From the NCBI GenBank assembly GCA_003213235.1, contig QCNJ01000001.1, positions 62,001 through 126,000 on the forward strand: a stretch of 64,000 nucleotides of DNA, given 5' to 3'. This document shows, in pieces, positions 15,901 through 26,003 of the stretch; position 1 is the stretch's first letter; the number at the start of each line of letters is the position of its first letter. Source of the stretch: Prochlorococcus sp. AG-424-P18 (lineage in GTDB: Bacteria; Cyanobacteriota; Cyanobacteriia; PCC-6307; Cyanobiaceae). The translations under genes were made by a program, and so were the position numbers. The notes below the pieces were generated by a model. That model did no database searches. It was not told the DNA's origin and worked only from the letters and a program-made list of their open reading frames with translations.

Positions 15901-16668
15901 ATGGACCTAATACCAGCAATTGATTTAATGAATGGTAAGTGTGTAAGGCTTTTTAAAGGCGACTTTAATAAAAGAAAAGACTTCACAAAAGAGCCTCATG
16001 AGCAAGCTAAATTTTGGGAAAGCGAAGGAGCAAAATATATACATATAGTTGATTTGGATGCTGCAAAAACTGGATCCCCAACAAACGATAAATCAATAAA
16101 AAAGATTGCAAAAACAGTAAACATACCTATTCAAATAGGTGGGGGTATAAGGTCTCAAGAAAGGATAGAACAATTATTTTCTTATGGTATTGAGAAAGTT
16201 ATTATGGGAACCTCTGCAATAGAAAATAAAGAACTAGTTAAAGACTTATCAAATAAATTTCCTGGAAGGATAATTGTTGGGATAGATGCAAAAGATGGAA
16301 AAGTTAGTACAAGGGGGTGGCTTGAGCAATCTAATATTTTTGCCACAGATCTAGTAAAGGAGTTTTCTTCATTTAAAATTGCTAGTTTTATTGTTACTGA
16401 TATAAATACAGATGGGACTTTAGAAGGGACAAATGAAGAATTCATAAAAAGCATACTTGAAATTACAGATATTCCAGTATTAGCCTCAGGAGGTGTTGGT
16501 TCAATTTCTGATTTATTATCCTTAGTAAAATTTGAAAACTTTGGACTATTTGGAGTAATAGTAGGTAAAGCTCTATATGAAAATAAATTCACGATAAACG
16601 AAGCGAATAAAGTATTGTCAGCAGAGAGATTAAATGACATTGATTTAAACACAAATTACTACGCTTAA
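15901..16668 (+). CDS. hisA: phosphoribosylformimino-5-aminoimidazole carboxamide ribotide isomerase
   Basis: Fourth step-area enzyme of histidine biosynthesis (ProFAR isomerase), a (beta/alpha)8 barrel. MDLIPAIDLMNGKCVRLFKG places catalytic Asp8, and GIDAKDGKVSTRGW the second catalytic Asp129. The phosphate-binding repeats GGGIRS and ASGGVGS are present in both halves. 255 aa is the normal length. Stands alone, divergent from the CSP41-like gene. Confidence 0.95.
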   Translation: MDLIPAIDLMNGKCVRLFKGDFNKRKDFTKEPHEQAKFWESEGAKYIHIVDLDAAKTGSPTNDKSIKKIAKTVNIPIQIGGGIRSQERIEQLFSYGIEKVIMGTSAIENKELVKDLSNKFPGRIIVGIDAKDGKVSTRGWLEQSNIFATDLVKEFSSFKIASFIVTDINTDGTLEGTNEEFIKSILEITDIPVLASGGVGSISDLLSLVKFENFGLFGVIVGKALYENKFTINEANKVLSAERLNDIDLNTNYYA

Positions 16669-16747
16669 AAGAGTATAAAAATTAATTTAAGGCTGGTGTT
16701 TGCAGTAATTGTTAGTTAATTTTGTATAAGAGATAAGAAATCTAGTC

Positions 16748-18364
16748 TTGGAATTAATTTCAAAAAAATCGATATTGATTATTGCTCCAAGCTTAATAGC
16801 GGAATCTTTATCGCTGAAGTTAACATCACTAGACCAAAATTTAGAAATTAATTTTAATAATGGAACAGGTGATAAAACTCCAGATTTAGTTATATGGAAT
16901 GTTCTTAATTTCCAATCAGAAGATCTTATAAGGTTAGAATTATTAAAATTAAGAGAAAGATATGATGAGTCAAAGTTTCTTATAATTCTCTCTGGCGAAC
17001 TTGTTTATGAAGCAAATACCCCCCCATCGTTAAATGTTGAAGGTCTTCTTTTAAATCCCAGTGCAGAAAAAGTTCTTGAATCTATTGATACCATTTTAAA
17101 TGGAGGAAGGGTATTTGATATTGAAAATAATTCCGGAGTTCAATTTAACAAAAATAAGCCTCTCTCTTTTAGTCAGAAAATTCTAACTTCAGGTCTTAAA
17201 CAAATAGATTCTGAAATTAACTATATATTCAAATATGTCAACTCTGATTCAACACCAGAATTTTATAAATTCATTTTAAAAGGAAGATTAAGAGAACTTA
17301 TTACCGCAAAATCTTTTCTAATTTTCTTATGGGGTAATTCACTAGAACTTTATACAGAGGCAGTTTACACTGAAAATAAAATTAATCTTGAAAATAAGAA
17401 CACTGTTTTCATTAAAGATAAAAACACCGCAGAAATATGGAATTTGATTTTAGATAGACTAAAAGAAAGGTATAGCTCAACTAACTTACAGGTTGAATTT
17501 AATAATTCATCAATAATTCTCTCTGGAATAAAGAAAGAATTCATTTCGCGACTAATTTGCAAAATGTTAGATGAGTTAGATAATTTAGTCAAAAATATTA
17601 AGGAAAACTATAAGGAGAAAGATTTTAAAGATGATTTAAATTCTCTTATAAAAGAACTTAAAGTTAATACAATTTCAAATATCACAGACAGTTATTTTCG
17701 ATTAAAAAAAGGAGGCGAATCTATTTCAATAAATGATTTTATTTATAGCGAGGTAAGTTGCGAAGAGATAGATAGAGAATCACATGAATCAATTATGTTT
17801 ATTGAGCCAATTATTAAAAATGAAGCTCTTGACTATGATGGGAAATTACTTCCTCTATATGAAACAGAATCGTTTTTGATCCTTGAAAATATTATTTCAA
17901 ACTGGACAATAAGGAACTGTAATTTATTAGCTTCTGAAATCTTTAATATTTGTTCTTCTTGGCCTGAATTAAGAACTGTACTTATAAATCCCGAATTACA
18001 ATCGACAAGAAATTTTGAAAGATTTAGAAATAATATTAATAACTACAATCGCTGGCATGACTATATTTATATGCCTATCTACTTGTATGAGAGTAAACGA
18101 GAATATATTGATATTATCGATAAAAAATTTACCCGTTACTTTAAAAATGAAAATAGGGAGAAAGAATTAGAGAATCTAGAATGGCTACAAAAACAAGTTA
18201 CATTGTTAGTTGAGATAAGAGATGCCGTAGCACCGCAGTTAGAAGTTGCTGTAAAATATATCGGTAATCTTTTCGTAACTTTGCTTACAAAGGTCGTTGG
18301 TAAAGCGATCGGTTTAGTGGGGAAAGGAATCCTTCAAGGATTAGGAAGATCAAGTTCAAAGTAA
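16748..18364 (+). CDS. DUF3685-type cyanobacterial protein
   Basis: 538-aa protein of a type found in cyanobacteria and plastid-bearing eukaryotes. The first 120 residues look like a degenerate receiver-like alpha/beta domain (ILIIAPSLIAESL, FLIILSGELVYEAN, GLLLNPSAEKVLESID), without the phospho-acceptor signature. The rest is helical with conserved Trp residues (LLASEIFNICSSWPELRTVL) and a hydrophobic glycine-rich C-terminus (KVVGKAIGLVGKGILQGLG) that could contact a membrane. TTG 16748 is the start used. The DUF3685 label is from memory of the family layout; function unknown. Followed 14 bases later by the thioredoxin-like gene. Confidence 0.65.
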   Translation: MELISKKSILIIAPSLIAESLSLKLTSLDQNLEINFNNGTGDKTPDLVIWNVLNFQSEDLIRLELLKLRERYDESKFLIILSGELVYEANTPPSLNVEGLLLNPSAEKVLESIDTILNGGRVFDIENNSGVQFNKNKPLSFSQKILTSGLKQIDSEINYIFKYVNSDSTPEFYKFILKGRLRELITAKSFLIFLWGNSLELYTEAVYTENKINLENKNTVFIKDKNTAEIWNLILDRLKERYSSTNLQVEFNNSSIILSGIKKEFISRLICKMLDELDNLVKNIKENYKEKDFKDDLNSLIKELKVNTISNITDSYFRLKKGGESISINDFIYSEVSCEEIDRESHESIMFIEPIIKNEALDYDGKLLPLYETESFLILENIISNWTIRNCNLLASEIFNICSSWPELRTVLINPELQSTRNFERFRNNINNYNRWHDYIYMPIYLYESKREYIDIIDKKFTRYFKNENREKELENLEWLQKQVTLLVEIRDAVAPQLEVAVKYIGNLFVTLLTKVVGKAIGLVGKGILQGLGRSSSK

Positions 18365-18378
18365 GTTATTAAACTTTA

Positions 18379-18930
18379 ATGAAAATAATTCAATGGATCC
18401 TGATAGCATTAATTTTCTTAAGCCCATTTAAAGCAAATGCCTCTAGAGATACTGATAGTTACGATGGCAACATTTTTCCAATATACGCAGGTAATGGGGC
18501 TATAGTTCCTCCCCAGACAACTCTTCAGGAATCATTAAAAAATAAAAGAGTTGCAGTTTTATTTTTTTATCTTGACGACAGCTCGGATAGTAAAGCTATG
18601 GCTCCGATAATATCCGGTTTAGATTTGATATGGAGAAATAATATAGATATCATTGCTCTAACTACTGATGAATTACAGAATAAAGAAAAGTCTGATCTTA
18701 GAAATGAACCTAATTATTATTGGAACGGATTAATTCCACAAACCATTATTTTAAATAGTGATGGTGACGTTAAATTTGATAAAAATGGAATGATTAATAT
18801 CGATGAATTAAACAAAGTAATAGGAGAACTTAAGGGAATTGATATAGAAGAAACGACATTTTCTGTAGAAAGTTTTAATGAATACAACAGTATCATTTCT
18901 GAAAAAAAAATAAAAACAAAAATTAATTAA
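18379..18930 (+). CDS. exported thioredoxin-like protein without CxxC
   Basis: Signal peptide MKIIQWILIALIFLSPFKANA (cleavage near residue 21) followed by a thioredoxin-fold pattern: VAVLFFYLDDSSDSKAMAPI, NNIDIIALTTDE, and PQTIILNSDGDVKFD with a cis-Pro. The position of the redox CxxC is occupied by SSDS, so it cannot act as a dithiol oxidoreductase; a structural or chaperone role in the thylakoid lumen or periplasm is likely. Widely conserved in cyanobacteria as far as I recall. The gene is linked to the DUF3685 and F420-ligase-like genes. Confidence 0.7.
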   Translation: MKIIQWILIALIFLSPFKANASRDTDSYDGNIFPIYAGNGAIVPPQTTLQESLKNKRVAVLFFYLDDSSDSKAMAPIISGLDLIWRNNIDIIALTTDELQNKEKSDLRNEPNYYWNGLIPQTIILNSDGDVKFDKNGMINIDELNKVIGELKGIDIEETTFSVESFNEYNSIISEKKIKTKIN

Positions 18931-18935
18931 AAAAA

Positions 18936-20102
18936 ATGATATTAATAAATATCTTCTTAGTTCTTTTAATTTTTTTAATTTTTTCAGATTTATATATTAA
19001 AAACTCACCCAAATCAAAGTTAAATCTGCTACCTATAAATTACAAAATCAAAAAAAAAGATGGTTTAAACGAATTAATTATTGATTTAAAAATAACTAAT
19101 AAAAGTAAAACTAAAGAGACGATGGTTTCTAATATAAATTTTGAGTTAGATTGTTTTAAAAGTAAAGGTAACGAATATTGCAAAAATTTTAATTATCAAG
19201 AAGATATTTACATATATGAAAATAATAAAATTAAGAATTTAAATAATTACTGGCCAACAACAATTATCAAGTCAAATTCAGAATTATTTGTGAGAATCAT
19301 ATATAAATTCAATAATGATAATTTTAGAAAAAAAATAAAATATCTATGGTTAAAAATATATTGGGAGAACTATGGACATTTTGGTATTTCAAATAATAAG
19401 GATTGTTTCTTAATTAATTTAGATGGTCAAAAACAAAGGCCGAAAGAAGTTTTTGAAATCCCAATAAATAATAAATATAAAGCTTTTGCTATTGAAACTG
19501 ATTTACTTGGTTGCTTTGATAACCCAGTAAATACTGTGATTGAATACTGCAAAGGAATTGTAGAAAAAAATGATATTTTAACTATCGGTGAGAGTCCGCT
19601 AGCGATTATGCAAAATAGATATATTTCCCCTCAAAATTTAGAATATAGTTTATTTTCGAAAGCTTTTTGTTATTTTTTTCACCCTACAAGCAGTCTCGCA
19701 ACAGCTTGCGGGATGCAATTATTAATAAATAGAATCGGAGTCACAAGAATAACCTTTGCACTATTTGTTGGATATCTCTTCAAATTAGTTGGGATTAAAG
19801 GTATGTTTTATAGGTTAACTGGTTCAGAATCATCCCTCATTGATGATATAAGCGGCACAGTTACACCTTACGACAAGAGTATAGTCATGGGTCCTCTCAA
19901 TGCTGATTTATTTTGTAAGGAGGTCTCGAACTATCTAAATATAGATGTTGCAGTTGTCGATGTTAATGATCTTGGAGGTGTGAAAGTCTTAGCAAGTTCA
20001 AATAAAAAAGTAAATAAAATACTTAAGAAAAACTTATTATCTAATCCAGCTGGCAATGGTGATGAAAAAACCCCTATAGTATTAATAAGAGAAAAAAAGT
20101 AA
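18936..20102 (+). CDS. F420-0:gamma-glutamyl ligase-like protein
   Basis: 388 aa. An N-terminal transmembrane helix (ILINIFLVLLIFLIFSDLYI) and a beta-rich extracytoplasmic-looking domain of about 150 aa precede a CofE-like domain: AIETDLLGCFDNPVNTVIEY, DILTIGESPLAIMQNRY, GMFYRLTGSESSLIDDISGT, and VAVVDVNDLGGVKVLASS. Cyanobacterial members are commonly annotated F420-0:gamma-glutamyl ligase, but the F420 pathway is not established in Prochlorococcus, so the substrate is probably different. It begins 5 bases after the previous gene and abuts the next (TAAATG). Confidence 0.72.
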   Translation: MILINIFLVLLIFLIFSDLYIKNSPKSKLNLLPINYKIKKKDGLNELIIDLKITNKSKTKETMVSNINFELDCFKSKGNEYCKNFNYQEDIYIYENNKIKNLNNYWPTTIIKSNSELFVRIIYKFNNDNFRKKIKYLWLKIYWENYGHFGISNNKDCFLINLDGQKQRPKEVFEIPINNKYKAFAIETDLLGCFDNPVNTVIEYCKGIVEKNDILTIGESPLAIMQNRYISPQNLEYSLFSKAFCYFFHPTSSLATACGMQLLINRIGVTRITFALFVGYLFKLVGIKGMFYRLTGSESSLIDDISGTVTPYDKSIVMGPLNADLFCKEVSNYLNIDVAVVDVNDLGGVKVLASSNKKVNKILKKNLLSNPAGNGDEKTPIVLIREKK

Positions 20103-21233
20103 ATGAAAAAAGATACCTCTTATTCTTTTCAATCTAAAAAAGGACTGGAAGTAACTTTTGAAGAACTCCATATTCGGCACATTAATCTTTTAATAGATAT
20201 TAAAAATAAGGAATTGAATAATTGGTTTTTAAAGATGGCAATTATCAATACCTTTGATGACTTAAAAATATTCTTGAATAATCTTAAGAAAAATAAAAAT
20301 AAATGCATTATTGCTATATATGGAAACGAAATTATTGGTTATTTGAATATTTTTCCTTTAAACAAAAAAGAGACTTGCTTAAAAATATCTAAGCCCAAGT
20401 TGATTAATAGCAAGTGTTCTTTAACCGATAAACAATTAACTTTAGGATTGATAAAAAAATCCATCTCAATAAAAGAAATCAAAACTTCAAGTTGGATAAT
20501 TAATTCAGATATAAATAATCTTGACCTCATATCAAACGCAAGAGAATTAGGCTTTCAACCTTTAGGAGAGATAATCCTTTGGGACGGTTATGATCTAAAT
20601 AAATCTAAAAATCAAAATACCAATGCCTATACATTAATTAATGAATTCCAAAATATTAATAAACAAAATATATTAAAGATAGTTAATTTCATAAGATCAA
20701 ATCAATCTCCCTTAATAAGAAATATTTTAGATTTTGATCAAGACGACATTCTTAAAAGAAATGACTCTAAGAGTGGTGCCTTAATATATGAAAATTCAGT
20801 TTTATGTACAATTTTAAAAGATATTAATTATCAAAATGAGGAAATTTATACTTTAACTATAAGTAGATATTGGGATAAGAGATTCAATTCTATTTTAAAA
20901 GAATTTATAAAAAGATTTTTTGAAAAATCACCTGTTTCATATTTAAAAACCTATAAAGAAAATTCTCAATTAATTGTTTTTCTCGAAGAGTGTAATATCA
21001 AAGAAAAAAATCAAGAAATAATTCTTATTAGGAACACAATAATTAAGAATGAATCCAAACAAGTAAATATAATAAATCAATCTTTGGAATCAATCTTTGA
21101 AAAATTAAGTCCACAAGGTAATCCATATCCATCTCCTTTTCCATTAAAACAAAGTGAAATTTTGCAAACCCAAACCCAAGTCAATTTTGAGTTTGGATAT
21201 AGGTACCAAAAGAATAGGATTAGCTTATTGTGA
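20103..21233 (+). CDS. putative GNAT-family acetyltransferase
   Basis: 376 aa; ATG immediately follows the previous stop. The N-terminal 160 residues show a GNAT-like order: a receptor-strand region ([17 protein letters not shown]), [38 protein letters not shown] as the core strand pair, and a late [18 protein letters not shown] typical of GNAT C-termini. The acetyl-CoA P-loop (R/QxxGxG/A) is not clear, and the C-terminal half is unassigned and lysine/asparagine-rich. Function unknown. The 3' end overlaps ruvX by 80 bases. Confidence 0.55.
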   Translation: MKKDTSYSFQSKKGLEVTFEELHIRHINLLIDIKNKELNNWFLKMAIINTFDDLKIFLNNLKKNKNKCIIAIYGNEIIGYLNIFPLNKKETCLKISKPKLINSKCSLTDKQLTLGLIKKSISIKEIKTSSWIINSDINNLDLISNARELGFQPLGEIILWDGYDLNKSKNQNTNAYTLINEFQNINKQNILKIVNFIRSNQSPLIRNILDFDQDDILKRNDSKSGALIYENSVLCTILKDINYQNEEIYTLTISRYWDKRFNSILKEFIKRFFEKSPVSYLKTYKENSQLIVFLEECNIKEKNQEIILIRNTIIKNESKQVNIINQSLESIFEKLSPQGNPYPSPFPLKQSEILQTQTQVNFEFGYRYQKNRISLL

Positions 21234-21615
21234 TCCCCTCTGCATAACATCAAATATACTTCCAGCAGTAAAACGATTTGAAAATAATCAAGAGATTAAA
21301 ATCATTAGAAATTATATAAATGAATTTAATTTGACTGGTTTTATTGTGGGTATTCCGCTAGATGAGGAAGGTAAAATGACCACTCAAGCTATTGACTGTA
21401 AAAATTACGGTCAATTACTTTTAAATGAATTAAAGCTTCCATTTTCTTATGTCAACGAACATAGTTCAACTTGGGAATCTTCAGAAAGATTTGGAATAAA
21501 AAAAGATAAATCCGGATTGATTGATAGTTTTTCAGCAAAAATAATACTTGAACAATGGATCGAAGAAGGTCCTGAATTAGAAGAAATAGCTGGTAAACGT
21601 CAGATAAAATATTAG
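21154..21615 (+). CDS. ruvX: YqgF/RuvX-type Holliday junction resolvase-like protein
   Basis: RNase-H-like fold of the YqgF family, 153 aa. The N-terminal [19 protein letters not shown] contains the first catalytic Asp, [15 protein letters not shown] the family PLxxDG-like loop, and the C-terminal [16 protein letters not shown] the last acidic residues. Proposed in pre-16S rRNA maturation and in recombination. The start is taken at GTG 21154, overlapping the GNAT-like gene by 80 bases; an in-frame TTG at 21187 would shorten the overlap. Confidence 0.85.
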   Translation: MKFCKPKPKSILSLDIGTKRIGLAYCDPLCITSNILPAVKRFENNQEIKIIRNYINEFNLTGFIVGIPLDEEGKMTTQAIDCKNYGQLLLNELKLPFSYVNEHSSTWESSERFGIKKDKSGLIDSFSAKIILEQWIEEGPELEEIAGKRQIKY

Positions 21616-21641
21616 TATTAAAAAGGATAGATAATTTTTAA

Positions 21642-22178
21642 ATGAAAGAAGCCAATTCAAATGATAATTATGATGCACAGACTCTTTTATTAAATGACTC
21701 AAATGGAAACGAGCTATTTTGTTATCTTGAACAATTAGTAAGTGTTGAAGGCCAAGAATATGCTTTATTAACGCCAGTTGATACACCAGTAAGTCTTTTT
21801 AAGATAAATGAAAAAGATGAACCTGAACTAATTGAGAAAATAGATAAAAATGAACAAATACTAAAAAATGCTGAAGCAGTCCTTCAAGAACATGATTTAA
21901 GACTTATCAGATCAGCAGTTACATTAACAGTATCAGGAGAACTTGAAGAACCAATTTACGATGAATTAGAAGAAGATTACGTCGATGATGATAGTGAGAG
22001 TTATGAATTGCTAGTTAACTTTAATCTTTTTGACCAAGAATATGGCTTATATATACCACTAGATCCTTTTTTTATTGTTGGTAAATTAAAAGACAAAGGT
22101 GCCTTATTAGTTGAAGATGATGAGTTCGATAAAATTCAACCTTTGATTGAAACTGAACTTGAAAAAAGTAGTTCTTAA
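21642..22178 (+). CDS. DUF3727 protein
   Basis: 178-aa acidic cyanobacterial/plastid family protein. Two similar beta-rich modules are visible: LLLNDSNGNELFCYLEQLVS and VEGQEYALLTPVDTPVSLF near the start, and LLVNFNLFDQEYGLYIPLDPFF in the second half, the pattern of DUF1292/DUF3727. Between them is an acidic linker (EEPIYDELEEDYVDDDSES). Function unknown. Lies in the tight run ruvX-this gene-yqeG-proB, with 26 and 5 base gaps. Confidence 0.75.
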   Translation: MKEANSNDNYDAQTLLLNDSNGNELFCYLEQLVSVEGQEYALLTPVDTPVSLFKINEKDEPELIEKIDKNEQILKNAEAVLQEHDLRLIRSAVTLTVSGELEEPIYDELEEDYVDDDSESYELLVNFNLFDQEYGLYIPLDPFFIVGKLKDKGALLVEDDEFDKIQPLIETELEKSSS

Positions 22179-22183
22179 AATAA

Positions 22184-22678
22184 ATGAGCTCTATCCTAAA
22201 TATCAATTGGGATTCAAACTTACCAATATATAATATTTCTCAATCTGAGTTGCAAAAAAAAGGAATTAATTCTTTATTGCTAGACGTGGATGGGACTCTA
22301 GTAAATAGAAAATCAAATATCATCCCAAAAGCTGTAAAAAATTGGATCATAGAATCTAAAAAACTTTTCTCCTTATATCTAATAAGTAATAATCCATCAA
22401 AAAAAAGAATCGAAAAAATAGCGAAAGAATTAAATTTAAGGTATAAATACAATGCATCAAAACCTAGAAAAAAAGTAACTTTGTCTGCTATCAAAGAAAT
22501 TGGCAGAGAGCCAAAAAATATAGCCATTATTGGCGACAGAATTTTTACAGATATTATTGTTGGGAATAGATGTGATATAAAAACAATATTAGTTAAGAGA
22601 TTAAATAGAGATGGCTTGCCTATAAAATTTAATTTAACTTTGACAATAGAAAAATTAATTTCTCATTTTATAAAATGA
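22184..22678 (+). CDS. YqeG-family HAD IIIA phosphatase
   Basis: 164-aa haloacid-dehalogenase-like phosphatase. Motif [11 protein letters not shown] near residue 30, motif [11 protein letters not shown], Lys motif, and motif [20 protein letters not shown]. YqeG-type proteins of cyanobacteria are related to the mitochondrial/plastid phosphatidylglycerophosphate phosphatase group, so a role with pgsA in phosphatidylglycerol synthesis is plausible but unproved. The stop overlaps the proB start as ATGA. Confidence 0.85.
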   Translation: MSSILNINWDSNLPIYNISQSELQKKGINSLLLDVDGTLVNRKSNIIPKAVKNWIIESKKLFSLYLISNNPSKKRIEKIAKELNLRYKYNASKPRKKVTLSAIKEIGREPKNIAIIGDRIFTDIIVGNRCDIKTILVKRLNRDGLPIKFNLTLTIEKLISHFIK

Positions 22679-23757
22679 AAACTTGGGTTATAAAAATTGG
22701 TACTAGTATTTTAAGAGGAACAGAGGAAACATCTACAGAAGAAGTTATTGAAAACCTTTCTAGATCCTTTACAAGTTTTCTTTCAAAAGGAAACAAGTTA
22801 ATTTTAGTAACTAGTGGAGCCGTTGGATTAGGTTGCCAAAAGTTAAATATTAAAACAAGACCAAATGATTTAAGTACCCTTCAAGCTACTGCTGCAGTAG
22901 GTCAAGTTAATTTAATGTCCTTATACGATAAAGTATTTAATAAATTAGGTCTTAATATTGCTCAAATTTTAATAACTAAAGCTGATTTCAATTCACGAGA
23001 ATCCTTTAATAACGCTTCTAAAACTTTAAAAAGATTAATCGATTTGAATGTTATTCCAATAGTAAATGAAAATGATACCGTAGCAAATGAAGAGCTTAAA
23101 TATGGAGATAATGATACCCTATCTGCTTTAGTTGCCTTGGCTATAAATGCTAACAAGCTTATTTTATTAACCGATATTGAAAATTTATACTCAAAAGATC
23201 CACGTAATAATAAAGATGCGCAACCTATTAAAGAAGTTCATAATAGTGAATTAAAGGAAATTAAAGATAAAAATATTCAAAACTCAAATAATGAATGGGG
23301 AACAGGAGGAATTTCTACAAAATTAATTTCTGCAGAAATAGCAACAAAAGGAGGAGTCGAAGTCCAACTAGTTGATGGAACTAATAAAAAAAACTTAATT
23401 GAAATATTTAATGATAATAAAATTGGAACTTTATTTTATCCAGTAGAAAAACCTATTGGAAACAAAAAAAGTTGGCTTTCACACGCAATTCAAACAGTAG
23501 GGAAAATTACTTTAGATGATGGCGCTTCTTTTGCAATTAAAAAAAAAGGTGCCTCACTTTTAGCGGTTGGTGTTAAGAATGTAGAAGGAAACTTTTCGAT
23601 TAATCAAGCAGTTAAAATCGTAAATACAAATGATAAAGAAGTTGCAAAAGGTTTAGTATCAATAAGTAGCGACAAATTAAGAAGTATCTTAAATAATAAA
23701 GAAAATAACAACTCCTCGATAATTGTCGTTCATAGAGATGTTCTTGCTCTCTCTTAG
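22675..23757 (+). CDS. proB: glutamate 5-kinase
   Basis: First step of proline biosynthesis, ATP-dependent phosphorylation of glutamate. The amino-acid-kinase domain ([42 protein letters not shown]-like [36 protein letters not shown]) fills residues 1-260, and a C-terminal PUA domain follows (about 275-355). 360 aa is the long, PUA-containing form. Overlaps the preceding gene by 4 bases. Confidence 0.95.
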   Translation: MKTWVIKIGTSILRGTEETSTEEVIENLSRSFTSFLSKGNKLILVTSGAVGLGCQKLNIKTRPNDLSTLQATAAVGQVNLMSLYDKVFNKLGLNIAQILITKADFNSRESFNNASKTLKRLIDLNVIPIVNENDTVANEELKYGDNDTLSALVALAINANKLILLTDIENLYSKDPRNNKDAQPIKEVHNSELKEIKDKNIQNSNNEWGTGGISTKLISAEIATKGGVEVQLVDGTNKKNLIEIFNDNKIGTLFYPVEKPIGNKKSWLSHAIQTVGKITLDDGASFAIKKKGASLLAVGVKNVEGNFSINQAVKIVNTNDKEVAKGLVSISSDKLRSILNNKENNNSSIIVVHRDVLALS

Positions 23758-23777
23758 AAAAAAATTAAAACTGAAAA

Positions 23778-24812
23778 ATGCTTTTAAGTGATTTAGTTGA
23801 TCTAATAAAAAAAGGAAATTCAAATTTTATTAGTGCCAATATTTTCGAAGATTTAAATATCGATGATGCTGCTTCATTAGATGCTGCAGTTAAACATCAA
23901 ATATCTTTTTTAGAAGAAAATAATATTCTTAAAGAAAAATTAGATCAAACTAAAGCATCAGCGATAATAACTACTAACAACAATGAAATTGTTAGTGCCC
24001 TAAAAAAACTCAATATATCAAACATAATCGTTAAAAATCCAAGAATTGCATTTGCAGAAGTATTGGATTATTTATATAAAACTATCAATTTCAAACCAGG
24101 AATTCATGCTTCAGCAGTTATAGATAAAACAGCAATAATTGGAGCAGATTGCCATATTGGACCTAATGTCTATATTGGAGAAAATACCGTAATTGGAGAC
24201 AATAATCATATTCTTCCTGGATCATCAATTTTAGGCAATGTTCAAATAGGAAATAATAATATAATTCATCCAAATTGTGTTATTTACGAAAATACCACTC
24301 TAAAAAATAATTGTGTAATTAATTCAAATTCTGTTATTGGATCAGAGGGATTTGGTTTTATTCCTGAAAATGACAAATGGGTAAAGATGCCGCAAAAAGG
24401 TGGTGTAAAAATAATGAGTTTTGTAGAAATTGGAACTAATTGTTGTATTGATAGACCCGCAGTTGGATTTACTTTTATTGATGAGGGAACAAAGTTGGAT
24501 AATTTAATACAAATAGGTCATGGCGTAAAAATTGGAAAGAATTGTGCATTTGCAGCTCAAGTTGGTATCGCTGGAGGCGCAAATATTGGAGATGGCGTTA
24601 TTTTGGCAGGGCAAGTGGGAGTAAATAATAGAGTGAAAGTTGGTAATAATGTCATTGCGAGTTCAAAATGCGGAATCCATTGTGACATTGAAGATGGCAA
24701 GGTAATAAGTGGTTTCCCCGCGATGGAAAATAAATCATGGCTAAGGAGTTCAAGTATTTTTAAAAAATTACCAGAATTAGCAAAAAAACTTAGACAATTA
24801 GACAAGCAATAA
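23778..24812 (+). CDS. lpxD: UDP-3-O-acylglucosamine N-acyltransferase
   Basis: Third step of lipid A synthesis. The N-terminal uridine-binding domain (about 1-100) precedes a left-handed beta-helix of hexapeptide repeats (IGADCHIGPNVYIGENTVIG and many more), with the catalytic-type His in QIGHGVKIG. 344 aa fits the family. Picocyanobacteria make a reduced lipid A, so retention of lpxD is expected. Begins 20 bases after proB and is followed by leuB. Confidence 0.93.
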   Translation: MLLSDLVDLIKKGNSNFISANIFEDLNIDDAASLDAAVKHQISFLEENNILKEKLDQTKASAIITTNNNEIVSALKKLNISNIIVKNPRIAFAEVLDYLYKTINFKPGIHASAVIDKTAIIGADCHIGPNVYIGENTVIGDNNHILPGSSILGNVQIGNNNIIHPNCVIYENTTLKNNCVINSNSVIGSEGFGFIPENDKWVKMPQKGGVKIMSFVEIGTNCCIDRPAVGFTFIDEGTKLDNLIQIGHGVKIGKNCAFAAQVGIAGGANIGDGVILAGQVGVNNRVKVGNNVIASSKCGIHCDIEDGKVISGFPAMENKSWLRSSSIFKKLPELAKKLRQLDKQ

Positions 24813-24840
24813 TTTATTGTTCTATTAAACAAAAATTTAA

Positions 24841-25914
24841 ATGAAGAAATATAAGATTGTTTTATTGTCAGGAGACGGAATTGGACCAGAGATTTCAGAA
24901 GTTTCAAAAAAAGTTTTAAAAAAGCTTGCAAAAAATCATAATTTCGATATTGAGATTATTGAAAAATTATTTGGAGGGATAGCGTATGAAAAATATGGTA
25001 CTCCTGCTCCAGATGAGACACTAGATCAATGTAAAAAAAGTGATGCAGTACTTTTAGCATGTGTTGGAGATATTAAATATGATTCTCTTGCAAGGGAATT
25101 AAGGCCAGAAAGTGGGTTACTAAAGTTAAGATCTGCCCTAAACCTTTTCGCAAATATCAGGCCTGTCAAAATAAGAAAATCTCTATTAGATGCAAGTACA
25201 TTAAAAAAAGAAATCGTTGAGCATGTAGATCTTATAGTTGTAAGAGAATTAATAGGAGGAATTTATTTTGGAAAACCAAGAGGACATATAACAAATACAA
25301 AAATCCCAAAAGCTTTCAATACGATGGTTTATGATTCGACTGAAATAGAAAGAATAACCGAAATAGCAATAAAAATTGCTTACCAACGAAATAAAAAAAT
25401 ATGTTCTGTTGATAAATCAAACGTTCTTGAGGTTAGTCAATTGTGGAGAGATACAGTTTTAAATATCACCTCAAAAGATAAAAATATATCTCTAAGCAAT
25501 ATGTACGTTGATAATGCAGCAATGCAATTAGTTAGAGATCCTGGTCAATTTGATGTGATTTTAACTAGTAATTTATTTGGAGATATTTTAAGCGATTTAG
25601 CCGCAATGTTAACTGGTTCTATTGGTATGCTTCCATCTGCTTCTTTAAACAATAGTGGCCCAGGCGTTTTTGAACCTGTTCATGGTTCGGCTCCTGATAT
25701 AGCTGGTAAAAACATAGCTAATCCTATTGCAATGCTTTTATCTGCTTCTATGATGTTAAAAATTGGATTAAATGAAGAAGAAGCTGCAGAAAATTTAGAA
25801 ACTGCCATTGATAAAGTTTTATCAAAAGGATTTAGAACAGCAGATTTAGCTGATGGGTCTACTGAAGTTTTATCTTGCAGTGAAATCGGAGATAAAATAA
25901 TGGATGAAATTTAA
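24841..25914 (+). CDS. leuB: 3-isopropylmalate dehydrogenase
   Basis: Third enzyme of leucine biosynthesis, NAD+-dependent oxidative decarboxylation. GDGIGPEI near residue 11, substrate-binding RPESGLLKLR, catalytic Tyr and Lys regions (YDSTEIERI; CSVDKSNVLE), and the metal/NAD part GDILSDLAAMLTGSIGMLPSAS with FEPVHGSAPDIAGK. 357 aa is typical. No other leu gene is adjacent; cyanobacterial leu genes are usually scattered. Confidence 0.95.
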   Translation: MKKYKIVLLSGDGIGPEISEVSKKVLKKLAKNHNFDIEIIEKLFGGIAYEKYGTPAPDETLDQCKKSDAVLLACVGDIKYDSLARELRPESGLLKLRSALNLFANIRPVKIRKSLLDASTLKKEIVEHVDLIVVRELIGGIYFGKPRGHITNTKIPKAFNTMVYDSTEIERITEIAIKIAYQRNKKICSVDKSNVLEVSQLWRDTVLNITSKDKNISLSNMYVDNAAMQLVRDPGQFDVILTSNLFGDILSDLAAMLTGSIGMLPSASLNNSGPGVFEPVHGSAPDIAGKNIANPIAMLLSASMMLKIGLNEEEAAENLETAIDKVLSKGFRTADLADGSTEVLSCSEIGDKIMDEI

Positions 25915-26003
25915 AAAAAAATTAATAAATAAAAAAATATTTTTAAGTAAAACATAAAGTTGGCATATGACCTGTCAGAATCATTAGATATTGTTTTTAA
26001 AAA

